Shown piece by piece: positions 46,396 to 55,433 of a stretch of DNA of 64,000 bases; position 1 is the stretch's first letter, and the number at the start of each line of letters is the position of its first letter. The stretch covers positions 4,290,001 through 4,354,000 of the forward strand of contig WOAB01000878.1 in the NCBI GenBank assembly GCA_027886185.1, given 5' to 3'. The translations under genes were made by a program, and so were the position numbers. The notes beneath the pieces were generated by a model. That model worked only from the letters and a program-made list of their open reading frames with translations, was not told where the DNA came from and did no database searches. The stretch is from Rheum nobile. Taxonomy: Eukaryota; Streptophyta; Magnoliopsida; Caryophyllales; Polygonaceae.

Positions 46396-47772
46396 TCACT
46401 GGTCGTTGGCGGGGTCGGATCGGAAGGAATCTCCGGCGTAGGCGTCCATCATCCCGGCGGCATTGGCGGCCATCATCTTCTCCGACACGCTCCAGACCTT
46501 GACCGACTTGTCCAAACTCCCACTATACACCTTCCACCTGTCCCTCTCCCCGGCCTCCCGATCCTCCTCCACCGCCAGGCACTTGACCGGGCCCGTGTGC
46601 CCCGCCAGCACCGACAAGCACACGTGGCCCACCCCCTCCTCCCTCCTCCACACGCATATGTTCTTGTCCGCCGACCCGCTGAACACCAGCCTCCCCACCG
46701 CCGCCAGGCACAGCACCGCCAGCTTATGCCCCTTCATCACCCCGCCGTGCGCCAGGCTCATGTCCACGTCCCAGAAGTTCACGAGCCCGTCGCTCGACCC
46801 GCAGTACACCGTCTTCCTCCCCGGGTCCACCGCCAGCGCCGTCACCGCCGTTTCCTGCTTCAGCAACGTCTGCATGAACACGTGCTTCGTCGACTTCACG
46901 TTGCTGCCCTTCTCCTCCCTGCGCCACACCTTCACCGTCCCGTCCGCCGACCCCGTGAACACCAGCCCGCCCGACCCCGTCACCACCGAGTTGACCGCGT
47001 CCGAGTGCGCCGCCACCGACTCTAGGCATTTGGAGTCCGCCGTGCGCCACACCTTGAGCGTCCGGTCCCACGACGCCGAGTAGAGGAGCCCCTTCTCGTT
47101 GTCCAGGCTCAGGCACGATATCGCGTCGGAGTGCTTGATCCACAGCGCCGACCGGTTGCGCCGCACCTCCACGTAGTTGCTGGGCTTCATGGAGCTCTTG
47201 AAGAGGTCCTTCAGCGTCGGCAACGATCCGTAGCGTCGGTGGACGCTGGGGTTCTTCGCCGACACCCTCCAGATGCGGATCTTGCCGTCCTGGTGCCCGG
47301 TGAAGATCTTCTCTCCGGAGATCACGATGGCCTTCACGAGGCCGCTGGCCGACTTGAACCCCGAGTAGTCCTTGAGGTTCTTCCAGACGCGGATGTTCTT
47401 GCTGTCGGAGCCGGTGTAGAGCAGGTCGCCGCCGCGGGTGGCGAGGGAGTAGATGTGGCCTTCCTCCCGGACGAGGCTGCCGATGAGGGGGTTCTGGGGG
47501 CCGGAGCCGGAGGGGCACGCGCCGGGGACGATCCACGTGGACTTTTGGAAGGGGGAGACGTTGTTCCAAGGGGACATCATCATGGGGGAGCCCTCGGCGC
47601 TCAGGCGGCCGGGGTCGTCGTAGCCTCCGGCGCCGGAGAAGCAGCTGGTGCGGTTCTCGGAGGAGCATTCGTCGTCCGGGAGGGAGGTGTCCGAGTGGAG
47701 GCCACCGCTTGAGTGTTTCGATCTTATTCTACCGAGGCCTTGGCCGTTGCTTGCACCGTTATTATCAAACAT
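46396..47772 (-). CDS. JGB: JINGUBANG-type WD40 repeat protein
   Basis: 458 aa in a single open frame, ATG at 47772-47770, stop at 46398-46396. A Ser/Gly/Asp-rich N-terminus (about 75 residues) is followed by a PGACPSGSGPQNPLIGSL segment and seven WD40-type repeats, each with a VW, IW or FW end (IRVWKN, IRIWRV, LKVWRT, VKVWRR, VNFWDV, ICVWRR, VKVWSV). The family (JINGUBANG and homologues) is known in plants, where JGB restrains pollen germination in Arabidopsis; whether this copy has that role is not shown. The coding sequence is GC-rich and has no frame break, unlike everything around it. Long antisense open frames across it are a GC artefact. It is the only apparently intact host gene here. 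CopD's 3' LTR lies about 230 bp downstream and converges on it. The orthologue assignment is by recall, not by search. Confidence 0.88.
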   Translation of the reverse strand: MFDNNGASNGQGLGRIRSKHSSGGLHSDTSLPDDECSSENRTSCFSGAGGYDDPGRLSAEGSPMMMSPWNNVSPFQKSTWIVPGACPSGSGPQNPLIGSLVREEGHIYSLATRGGDLLYTGSDSKNIRVWKNLKDYSGFKSASGLVKAIVISGEKIFTGHQDGKIRIWRVSAKNPSVHRRYGSLPTLKDLFKSSMKPSNYVEVRRNRSALWIKHSDAISCLSLDNEKGLLYSASWDRTLKVWRTADSKCLESVAAHSDAVNSVVTGSGGLVFTGSADGTVKVWRREEKGSNVKSTKHVFMQTLLKQETAVTALAVDPGRKTVYCGSSDGLVNFWDVDMSLAHGGVMKGHKLAVLCLAAVGRLVFSGSADKNICVWRREEGVGHVCLSVLAGHTGPVKCLAVEEDREAGERDRWKVYSGSLDKSVKVWSVSEKMMAANAAGMMDAYAGDSFRSDPANDQ

Positions 47773-48430
47773 TTTATTTTTTCTTGTGCGAGTTTTTTTT
47801 TTTTGATTTTGTTTTGCGTTTCGTTCAAGCTAAAATGTAAAAAAAAAAATTATTACTCTGTGATTGTGAAAGGAGGAGGAGATTTGTTTTTCTTTGGAGA
47901 TGAATGGGTGGCTTGAATTGGATGTGCTAAAATGAGTAAACGAGGGAAAATGGCGAAGGGAGGTTAATTACATGTTTAATTTGGTAAATTTTTTCTATCA
48001 TTAATTATTATCTTAATCTTCCAGTCCGTAAAATTGTAAAAAAAAATAAAAAAATCAAGGGCGGAAACAGGGAAACGTGGACTTCGGACGGCATTATCTT
48101 TTGTTGTGTTTTTCATTTAATTTATTTTCTTCAAAATATGTTGTTTTTGGAATGTAAAATTAACTTGGAAAATGAAAGAGGAGTTTAGATTCATCTTTCT
48201 GTGCAACATTACACTAAACTTATTTATTTTATACCTTAAATCTTGAATCCTAAAACATAAACTCTAAAATTATACCTTAAACTCTAAAACCATAAACCTT
48301 AAACTATAAATTCTAAATTTTAAATTATAAACCCTAAATCTTAATTATTAATCTTAATTTAATATTTAAAATATAAAATAAGAAAAACTTAAAAAATCTA
48401 TGGTGTATAAATAGAATGTAGTCCATGTAT
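47773..48430 (-). promoter_or_regulatory. 5' flank and presumed promoter of the WD40 gene
   Basis: AT-rich sequence upstream on the minus strand. A purine/A-rich and CT-rich leader is adjacent to the ATG. I do not see an obvious TATA box at the usual distance. From about 48230 to 48360 there are degenerate runs of AAACCCTAAA-like sequence. Confidence 0.4.
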
Positions 48431-48461
48431 AAAAAGATCCAGAATATAAGACTATCTTTAT

Positions 48462-48510
48462 TGGGAGGCTTATTGGAGGGGGTTTATTAAAGTCCTCAAT
48501 AAGCCTCCCA
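48462..48510. repeat. Perfect 14-bp inverted repeat (hairpin)
   Basis: Arms TGGGAGGCTTATTG (48462-48475) and CAATAAGCCTCCCA (48497-48510) with a 21-base loop. Adjacent GGCTTAA/TTAAGCC words follow. Probably the end of a small transposon or MITE; the other end was not identified. Confidence 0.6.
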
Positions 48511-48870
48511 TTGGGGCTTAAGAAATGGGCAAAATTTAAGCCATTTAAGTCGGGCTTATTGTAAGAAATTATTCTTTGTGGCGCCTTTTTACTAGGCTGC
48601 GTTCGCGCGCCCAGATGGTGTCATGTGACGTGCGATCGGACGGTCATGAATTTTTTTTGACTGTCTGTTTTTTTAATTTTAAAAATAGAATATTTTATTT
48701 TCTTACATATAAAAAAAATAAAAAATTTACTATAATTATAATTGTATTTTTCTTTATCCATAGACACCCATAATGGTTATGTTTCTTATATTTTTGAATT
48801 TTTTTATTGTATTTTGTATATTATTAATTGAAAACAAATAATTTTAATATTATTTATGGTGGTTTAAAAT

Positions 48871-49120
48871 ATAAATATACACTAATTTAATTTATGTACA
48901 TTAAAATGACATTATGGATAGTTAAAACTATAAAAATATACTAATTAAGATTATTTAAACAAGTTTTAATATGCACTAATTTAATTTCTTTATATTAAAA
49001 TGACATTGTGAATAGTTTAAACTATAAAAATGTAATAACTAAAATATAAATATACACTAATTTAATTTAATTCGTGTATGAATTAATTTAAATTAAAATA
49101 AAGTATATTTAATAAATTTA
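48871..49120. repeat. AT-rich imperfect tandem repeat
   Basis: The word CACTAATTTAATTT recurs near 48880, 48973 and 49055, each followed by similar ATTAAAATGACATT and TATAAAA blocks (period about 81-94 bp). The surrounding kilobase is very AT-rich and has no gene. Confidence 0.55.
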
Positions 49121-49221
49121 TATTTTTTTATTCTGTATCATTTAATATAAAGAGTATATTAAATATTAAATATAAAAAATATATTGATAATTTAATATAA
49201 ATGAAATGATATAATTATAGT

Positions 49222-49712
49222 TTGATATGTCTTCTTCACAATATAGAAAGTCTGAAGGATCAAATACACTACTACAACACGCCTGCACCAGCCCAACATT
49301 GGTTGCACATGCTAGACACGGGACTCATCTTTGCGACACTTTATCATGTTGTTTTAGTTCATCTTGACCTCCAGGCCCCTCTTACTTGCTTGCCCATGAC
49401 CGCTCCTCCAAGTAGTAGCCCTCGAGACAAGATTCTTTGCATTACTCGACTTCAATCAAGAGAACACTACATAGTTGTAAGTAAACGACATTCTATCATT
49501 TTCATCTTACTTTAGACTATCGTAAGATGAGATTAATATAGCATTGCATTTATTCATATACAGGTTTGGATTAGTGATGATGCTATCCTACCACCTGTGG
49601 TAGTCACTTGGTTCTCTAATCATGATGCTAGTGTTATTGGATGGGATACACATTTTCAATATCGAATTCAACAATTTAAGGAATCTCGTAGAGCAATAGG
49701 CCGATCCATATA
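49222..49712 (+). pseudogene. Fragment resembling MULE-linked peptidase-like domain, spliced
   Basis: Reads QHWLHMLDTGLIFATLYHVV then a second exon VWISDDAILPPVVVTWFSNH. A good intron runs from GTAAGT at about 49475 to ACAG at 49563; splicing gives IVVWISDD. The pattern (Trp-rich start, LPMTAPPSS, CITRLQSREHYIVV, then PPxxxxWF and a GW) reminds me of the OTU/peptidase-like proteins found in plant Mutator elements, but this is only a resemblance. No N-terminal half is seen, so it is at best a fragment. Confidence 0.35.
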
Positions 49713-50170
49713 AGTTTTAGTTGACACAACATCGAGCTATACTATAACTTGCTTTTTATATGCATAATATTTGGCAAATTAATTTTTAATATTATTTATA
49801 TTTTTTTATAATTTTCTTTGCTTTTTTCTATTAGTAATAAATAGTCGTAGCATTTTTATTGCTAATAATTTGAAATATCATTGTTGTTTTCTTGGTAAGA
49901 AACAACGTATATTTGTATACAATTATTACTTGCAAAGTGAATTAAAAGATGGTTTGGTCAAGGGTAACTTACAGACAATATAAGGTGACGAAATAATGAC
50001 GTGGAAAAATTGTCTTGGTTTAGTGGGTTGGGATAGTTGAGAAAAGGAAAAGGTTAATTGAGCAAATATCTAATTACATTAAGGTCATTTTTGTCCATTG
50101 GGGTGCGCAAAGTAAACATGGAGGTGCATAAAGAAACCCTCAAGAGCCGCTGTTACGAACAACTCTCCTT
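49713..50170. other. AT-rich intergenic, no gene seen
   Basis: About 460 bp without a supported gene or element. It precedes hAT2. Confidence 0.5.
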
Positions 50171-50799
50171 TATAGGTGTTCAGCAGTTCCTTTGAACCGT
50201 TCAATCGGCGGTTTTGGAACCGCCGAAAATCGTCTGAAACCGTAACCGAACCGAAACCGGAACCGACTAAAACCGCTCGAGGCCGGTTTCGGTTCAAGAT
50301 TTCATAGAACCGTGGAACCGACGGTTCGAAGCGGTTTGGAACCGGCGGTTCGAAGCGGTCCAAACCGGTTTAGAACTGCCAATTTTAAACCTATTAACTA
50401 AGTGAATTTCCATAATAAAGGTAAGAGGACTATGTGAGTTTTGATTTCTCTAACCCGGAGAGAACACGTAAGCAATTTAATTATGTTCAAACCCTTTATT
50501 TTTCCAATTTTGTCCCTTATAATTTTGTATAAAAGACAAATGCTTATTATATTTTCGGAAATTTCGCCTGGTACCCTCGAGGTTTTGCATAATTCGCGAA
50601 ATACCCAGAGGTTTGAACATTTTCGCGTGGTACCCCTGAATTATGGTTAAAATTTTGCCAAATACCCTTCCGTCTTTAAAAAGTTAACCAAACGTTAAAT
50701 TCATGAAATAAAATTAAAAATTAACCAAACGTCAAATACCCTTCCCTCTTCAACTCCGGCGGCGGCGACGGATGGGGAGGAACGGGAGCCGGAGGAGGT

Positions 50800-50982
50800 G
50801 TGGCGGAGGGAGATTCGATTGGATCGAGGGAGGAGGATTTGGGGAGGAGAAGGAATTGCTCTTCAATGTGTCCCAAAGCAAGAGCTCACAACATCAAGTT
50901 TCTAGAATTACATCCTGAATTCAACTGGTTCGTTCTCTTTCGTCTGGACTCGAAATTGGATGATTACAACTCCCAGTGTTAG
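50800..50982 (+). CDS. Hypothetical 60-aa ORF in MULE2
   Basis: Short ORF starting MAEGDSIGSREEDLG. I do not recognise it. It sits just inside the left MULE2 repeat and could be the captured start of a gene, or chance. Confidence 0.2.
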   Translation: MAEGDSIGSREEDLGRRRNCSSMCPKARAHNIKFLELHPEFNWFVLFRLDSKLDDYNSQC

Positions 50983-51091
50983 ATCTGGAAGTCTAGTTCC
51001 TTCCCTCAAAATATGTAAGCAAATGGATCTTTGGATCAAAAGATATGACAATTCTCCTGATGTGGGCGTGGACAGAGTTGAGGCCGCGGGC

Positions 51092-51400
51092 GCGGTTGAG
51101 AGGTCGCAGTCTCCCTTATGCTCGGCCGCGGGCGCAGCAGCGAGGCCTTCGTCGCGGCTCCTTTGTTATCAGCTGCGGTTGAGAGGCCGCGGTCGCGGTC
51201 TCCCTTGTGCTCGGTCGCGGGCGCAGTAGCGAGGCCTTCGTCGCGGCTCATTTGTTCTCGGTCGCGGCACGGTTGAATGGGTTCGTCGCGGCTCCTTACT
51301 CGCCTTTGGCAGCGGGCGCGGTTGAGAGGCTGTGGTCGCGGTCTCCTTTGTCCTCGGCCGCGGTCGCGGTCTCCCTTGTTCTTCATCTTCAGCCGCAGAC
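51092..51400. repeat. GC-rich repeat block in MULE2
   Basis: The word GCGGTTGAGAGG recurs at 51092, 51175 and 51318, each with GCGGTCTCCCTTGT-like and CGAGGCCTTCGTCGCGG-like followers (the last only in some). Roughly 83-bp spacing between the first two copies. Confidence 0.55.
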
Positions 51401-51744
51401 ACGGAGACGAGGAGGTTACTGTGGAAGCCGAGGCGGCGAAGATTGCGCTTGAGCTCCTCTTCATTCCTCGATTGCGGCCGAGGAGGAGACGAGGAGAGCT
51501 TGGTGGAAGCCGAGGTGGAGGAAGAGGAGTAGGCCATGGCGGCGGGAGATCTGGAGTAAGGCGGCGTCGAGGAGGAGGAAGTCGTCGGCGATCCGAGTCC
51601 AGATCTGGAGTAAGGCGGGAGATCTGGAGCTTGGCGGAAGTCGAGTTTGGAATTCAGGTGGGAGAAGGCGGCGTCGGAGGATATGTCGGCAGGGGTAGAG
51701 AGGTTGAAGGCGGAGATCCGGACAGAGAGCACGAACAGAGGCAC
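51169..51744 (-). CDS. Hypothetical Ser/Arg-rich ORF in MULE2
   Basis: 191 aa on the minus strand, starting MPLFVLSVRISAFNLST, with a Ser/Thr/Pro-rich centre and an Arg-rich C-terminus that follows the GC repeat. It is more like a real gene start (SSSTSASTKLSSSPPRPQSR then EEELKRNLRRLGFHSNLLVS) than the plus-strand ORF. Function unknown; possibly a captured gene fragment. Confidence 0.25.
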   Translation of the reverse strand: MPLFVLSVRISAFNLSTPADISSDAAFSHLNSKLDFRQAPDLPPYSRSGLGSPTTSSSSTPPYSRSPAAMAYSSSSTSASTKLSSSPPRPQSRNEEELKRNLRRLGFHSNLLVSVSAAEDEEQGRPRPRPRTKETATTASQPRPLPKASKEPRRTHSTVPRPRTNEPRRRPRYCARDRAQGRPRPRPLNRS

Positions 51745-52140
51745 AACGAAGATTTTTTTTATGGATTTAACATTTGGTTAACTTTTTAAAGACGGAAGGG
51801 TATTTGGCAAAATGTGACCATAGTTTAGGGGTACCACGCGAAAATGTTCAAACCTCTGGGTATTTCTCGAATTATGCAAAACCTCGAGGGTACCAGGCGA
51901 AATTTCCGTTATATTTTTTAGTTTAAGAATATATTTTATAATTTAAATATAACGATTAAATGATTAATGTTAATATTTTCTTATTTTTTTATATTCAACT
52001 TTTTTTGGATTTTTTTTTAAAATATTAATTTTTATCCGGTTTGGAACCGGAACCGCAACCGAAACCGGCAAAACCGGATGGAATCGGACTTGGTCAGTTC
52101 CGGTTTCGGTTCATGATTTTTTAGAACCGGAACCGGCGGT

Positions 52141-52254
52141 TCCCACTCTAAGGAACTTGTCCTGAATCTGTTATGTTACTCATTTCCATTGCTAAGGAAC
52201 TGAACTTCTCTGAAGCCTCAGTTCCCTTTGATGACTAACACCTACGATCCTACA
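52141..52254 (+). repeat. SireC 5' LTR remnant
   Basis: Shares AAGGAACTTG and the final GATCCTACA with the SireB LTR. The left part is missing. Confidence 0.78.
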
Positions 52255-52255
52255 A

Positions 52256-52268
52256 TTAGAATCAGAGC
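52256..52268 (+). other. SireC primer binding site, degenerate
   Basis: TTAGAATCAGAGC, compared with TTGGTATCAGAGC in SireB. It directly follows the LTR remnant. Confidence 0.7.
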
Positions 52269-53662
52269 ATGCGCTCTATATTTGTGTTAGTTTACAGATT
52301 TCAGGATGTCTAGTGCAAGCAAATTCGATTTGGGGATCTCAATCAACAAGCCTCACATTCGGAAGAAGGGGAGAAGAAGAATGGTGAGAGAAATGCATGA
52401 CAAACCTCATTCAAACTATTGACTATCAGTGATGGCACGTGATTAAAAATGGTGATGATGTTATTCCTAAGGATTTGGATGAAGCAGATTGGAAGCCTGA
52501 GTACTACTCCATCAAGGAAAATAATGCTAAGGCTCGTCAACTCATTCTCAATGGGTTGACAAGAGAAGACATGGACAAGATGATAGGAATTGAAACCGCT
52601 AAAGGTATCTGGACAACTCTCAAGGAAATGCATAAAGGAAGCGAGGAACTAAAAAAAAACAGAAAGTTCGATCTAGAAGGAGAGTACTACACTTTCGAAT
52701 TGCTTGAAACAGAAAACATCTCTCAGTATCACTCTCGTTTCACTAGACTTGTTACAAAACTCAACAACGCTGATGTTAAACTTGATGAATGGTCTAAATC
52801 TCTAGTCATCATCAATGGACTCAACTCAAAGTTTACCCTCATCAAGAGAGTCTTAAAGACTACTCCTGGAATTCAAAGTCTTCCCTTAACTCAAATCATT
52901 GGAAAACTTGAAGTTGAAGAAAGGGTGGCTCTCAAGATGAGTTATGCCAAGAAAATGGAGAAGGGAATTGCTTTAAAAATCTCAAAGGCCTTCTCAAAGT
53001 TGGAAATGAAGGAAGAAGACTCGGATCTTGAAGAAGAAGAAGACGAGATGACCGCTCTTGTCACTAAGCATATCAAGAAGCACTTCATCAAGGGAAAGTA
53101 CAAGAGATCCTTACATAAGATAGATCTCTCAGAGTATGCTTGTTATCATTGCAAGGAAAGGGGACATATGGCTAACAATTGTCCAAAGAACTCAAACGAA
53201 GATGACAAACCTATGAAGAAGAAATCTCTATTCGCTACTTTTGGAGATGATTTAGAGGACTTAGATGGGGAACTGGATCTCAATGCAAGGAAAGGAGGAT
53301 TCAACCGAATCGGATGACTCTGAGGTATCCTCTTCTGACTTTACTAAATCTCTTCTTGAATGTGATGAGAAACAATTGATCAAGATCATTAAGAAACTTG
53401 GAAAGGAAAACAGTTCCCTTCAAGAAAGATTAGAAGAGTGTGAAGACGAAATATCATGTTTATCTACTGAAAAATTTGTTTGGAGCAAGAAACTTGATGA
53501 AACTGAAAAACTACGTGCTAGTTCTTCTACGAAATGTGGTTCATGTTTAACTCGTGAAAAGGAACCCATGCATGCTATTGATTCTATTGTTTCTTTCACT
53601 GACTCTGAAAAGACCACCTCTACTATGCTTCTTGAAATCATGAGTAAACTGGATGATCTCAC

Positions 53663-55192
53663 TGATAACAGGTTTTTGTCGTTCTAAAAACTGCTATGCA
53701 AAATATCCAAACAAACCCTAAAACGTAGTCCTAGGTAAGTAATGGTCGAATCCGTAGGGAAACAAAGTCTATCGCAGTATGCAATATGTATGTCAATTTA
53801 AAGTAACCAAAGGGGGGTTTTGTGAGTTTTAATTAATCTACGCATGCAAAAGTAAACAACTAGATGTGATGGATTCAGTAATGGGGAAAAGCACTTAGTC
53901 AAACAACATCCACTATTCGTATGACAAGTTGATCATAGATACTCATTCAAAATCTCATGCAATGGTAATTCCAATTCCTTTTCAAATATAACTAATAGCA
54001 CAACCAGATACTATTAGCACTAACTAATTAAACAACCCTGAAACTATCAAGATTCAGTTTAACAGCAGCCTTACAGATAGGAATATAGTTGGATACAATT
54101 CTAGCATAACACAACCATATATTATCCTAGAATGTAAATCAATTCTCTTCTGCATAAGACTAGCACAACCAGTTACTAGTACGATGCAGTGGCTACTCTG
54201 AAATAGATATGCTCAACCAGTAACAATCTAAATCTAGCAATAGATAAATAACGACAAACCCTAGTTGCGTCCAAATAGAGATTATCAATATCAATCATAA
54301 ACAACTTAAGCAAGAGAAAGATAAAAACCATGCAACAGATTAAGAACAAGAATCTCACAACTTAATCCAAACGAAAGCTTCAGCGTCCGACTAAGCCAAG
54401 GAGGCTTAGTTCTTCATAACGTAGAAAAGGGAATTAGGGTTCAAAGAAAAAGATGATCCATTGGCAAAAAGCCTTTTCTCAGCCCTTAAATACTAAAGGA
54501 AATAAAGCTAAGTTAACCTAATACGAAATATTAAAACCGTAATAAAAATAATCCAAATAAAACAAATATGGAAAACACGTTCGGCAGGCTTCTGACATCG
54601 GCGGCGGTCGCCGCATCTCCCACGGCGGTCGCCGTAAATGCGGCGGGCGCCGCAATTAAACGACGGTCGCCGTAATCACTTCGTAGCCAAGGTCGGTGGA
54701 AAGCCAATTGCGGCGGGCGCCGTAAGGTTCATGGCGGGCGCCGTAAGGTTCACGGCGGGCTCCGTAATTACGGCGGTCGCCGTCTTTGTACGGCGGTCGC
54801 CGTTCTTCGGTTCAGCTCCTGCGACACTTCCGTAAAAACGCCATAACTTTTGATTCCCAACTCGGATTACGCTCATATTTTGAGGACTTGCAATAGACTT
54901 CAAGATCTAACTCCTTGAATTGGAAGCACTCCATTTGGACATCGGAGCAGCGAGAACGAACCAATTGAATTCAGCACATTGTTCTTCTACTCTTCATTGC
55001 ACTCCCTTGGCGCCTACTACTGGTGGCTTCCTCCTCAGTGTCTCATATGATCTCCAAAACCGCTCAAACACCTCCAAAAACACCAACTCCGCCCCCAAAC
55101 ACCATACACATGAATGTGTCTAAATCTACCCGAATGACACCAATAAAACCTCTAATAACTCTTACTTAAGCCCTACAAAGTAGTGCTTATCA
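53663..55192 (-). mobile_element. Solo LTR, Athila-type gypsy
   Basis: 1,530 bp, TG...CA (TGATAACAGG to GCTTATCA on the plus strand), with a perfect 5-bp duplication CTCAC (53658-53662, 55193-55197). Read on the minus strand it ends with GACAAAAACCTGTTATCA, like known Athila LTRs. A TATA-like TATTTAA lies near 54484-54490 in minus sense, with the GC-rich palindrome array upstream of it. No internal part remains, so unequal or intra-element recombination removed it. Confidence 0.82.
54599..54806 (-). repeat. Athila-type LTR GC-rich palindromic array
   Basis: Exact 14-mer ACGGCGACCGCCGT (minus sense) at 54622-54635, 54770-54783 and 54790-54803, plus GCGGCG-CCGC-type variants (rc of GCGGCGGGCGCCG). 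The same two core variants (GAC and GCC centres) occur in GypE. It lies upstream of the TATA-like site in the minus-strand sense. Confidence 0.88.
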
Positions 55193-55433
55193 CTCACTGG
55201 TTCTATCAATGAGAAAACCGTGAATCAAATTGTTTTTGTTAAGCAAAGGTATGGTCTTGGTTATTCTTATAAGGAAGATTATGAGGATATATGTTCCGCT
55301 AAGAATGAGAAACTGAGAAGCGAACTGGTTGAGAAAAATAAAACTCTCAATCTAGCTCTCTAGACTTCTCGTGATAAAAATCAGTTTTTGGAAGAAAAGG
55401 TAAAGGTTCTTGAGAAGAAACCTGAAGATAAGC

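Larger units (their letters stand above)
50556..51908. mobile_element. MULE2: Mutator-like element with long TIRs, nested in hAT2
   Basis: TIRs of about 145 bp start CGGAAATTTCGCCTGG. A perfect 9-bp duplication TTATATTTT flanks it (50547-50555, 51909-51917). It is of a different family from MULE1. No transposase. The interior is GC-rich and looks like captured genic sequence. Confidence 0.88.
50171..52140. mobile_element. hAT2: second copy of the hAT1 family, with nested MULE
   Basis: Starts TATAGGTGTTCAGCAGTTCC, matching the hAT1 right end in reverse orientation, with dense GGTTCCGG units at both ends and the same AT-rich interior. The right edge merges into a Sirevirus LTR remnant at about 52140, the two-sided target duplication is not visible, and the terminal repeat looks truncated. 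Probably the end was lost in a deletion. No transposase. Confidence 0.75.
52141..55433 (+). mobile_element. SireC: truncated third Sirevirus
   Basis: Only the last part of the 5' LTR, a PBS and part of gag remain. It is a relative, but not a close copy, of SireA and SireB. It starts at the hAT2 junction and stops near 55433, where a minus-strand gypsy fragment begins. It is also split by an Athila-type solo LTR. Confidence 0.82.
52305..55433 (+). pseudogene. SireC gag fragment, split by solo LTR
   Basis: ATG at 52305 (MSSASKFDLGISINKPH). An extra G near 52370 shifts the frame and TGA codons follow; the open part 52439-53317 has WKPEYYSIKENNAKARQLIL and the CCHC knuckle CYHCKERGHMANNC. A deletion near 53290 shifts it again, continuing 53265-53687. 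The solo LTR interrupts at 53662. It resumes at 55198 (GSINEKTVNQIVFVKQRYGLGY), with a TAG at 55361-55363, and ends near 55433. The order agrees with SireA/B gag. Confidence 0.82.

Noticed and set aside
46463..47712. Several long antisense open frames across the WD40 gene
   Set aside because: They are low-complexity translations from GC-rich codons (His/Arg/Pro/Gly-rich) and mirror a well-supported WD40 gene.
48576..48773. 65-aa frame near the hairpin
   Set aside because: Very AT-rich, Lys/Ile/Phe-rich, no supporting signals.
52130..52158. hAT2 right end with an 8-bp duplication
   Set aside because: The left flank CTCTCCTT and right flank AGGAACTT do not match, and the right flank is Sirevirus LTR sequence.
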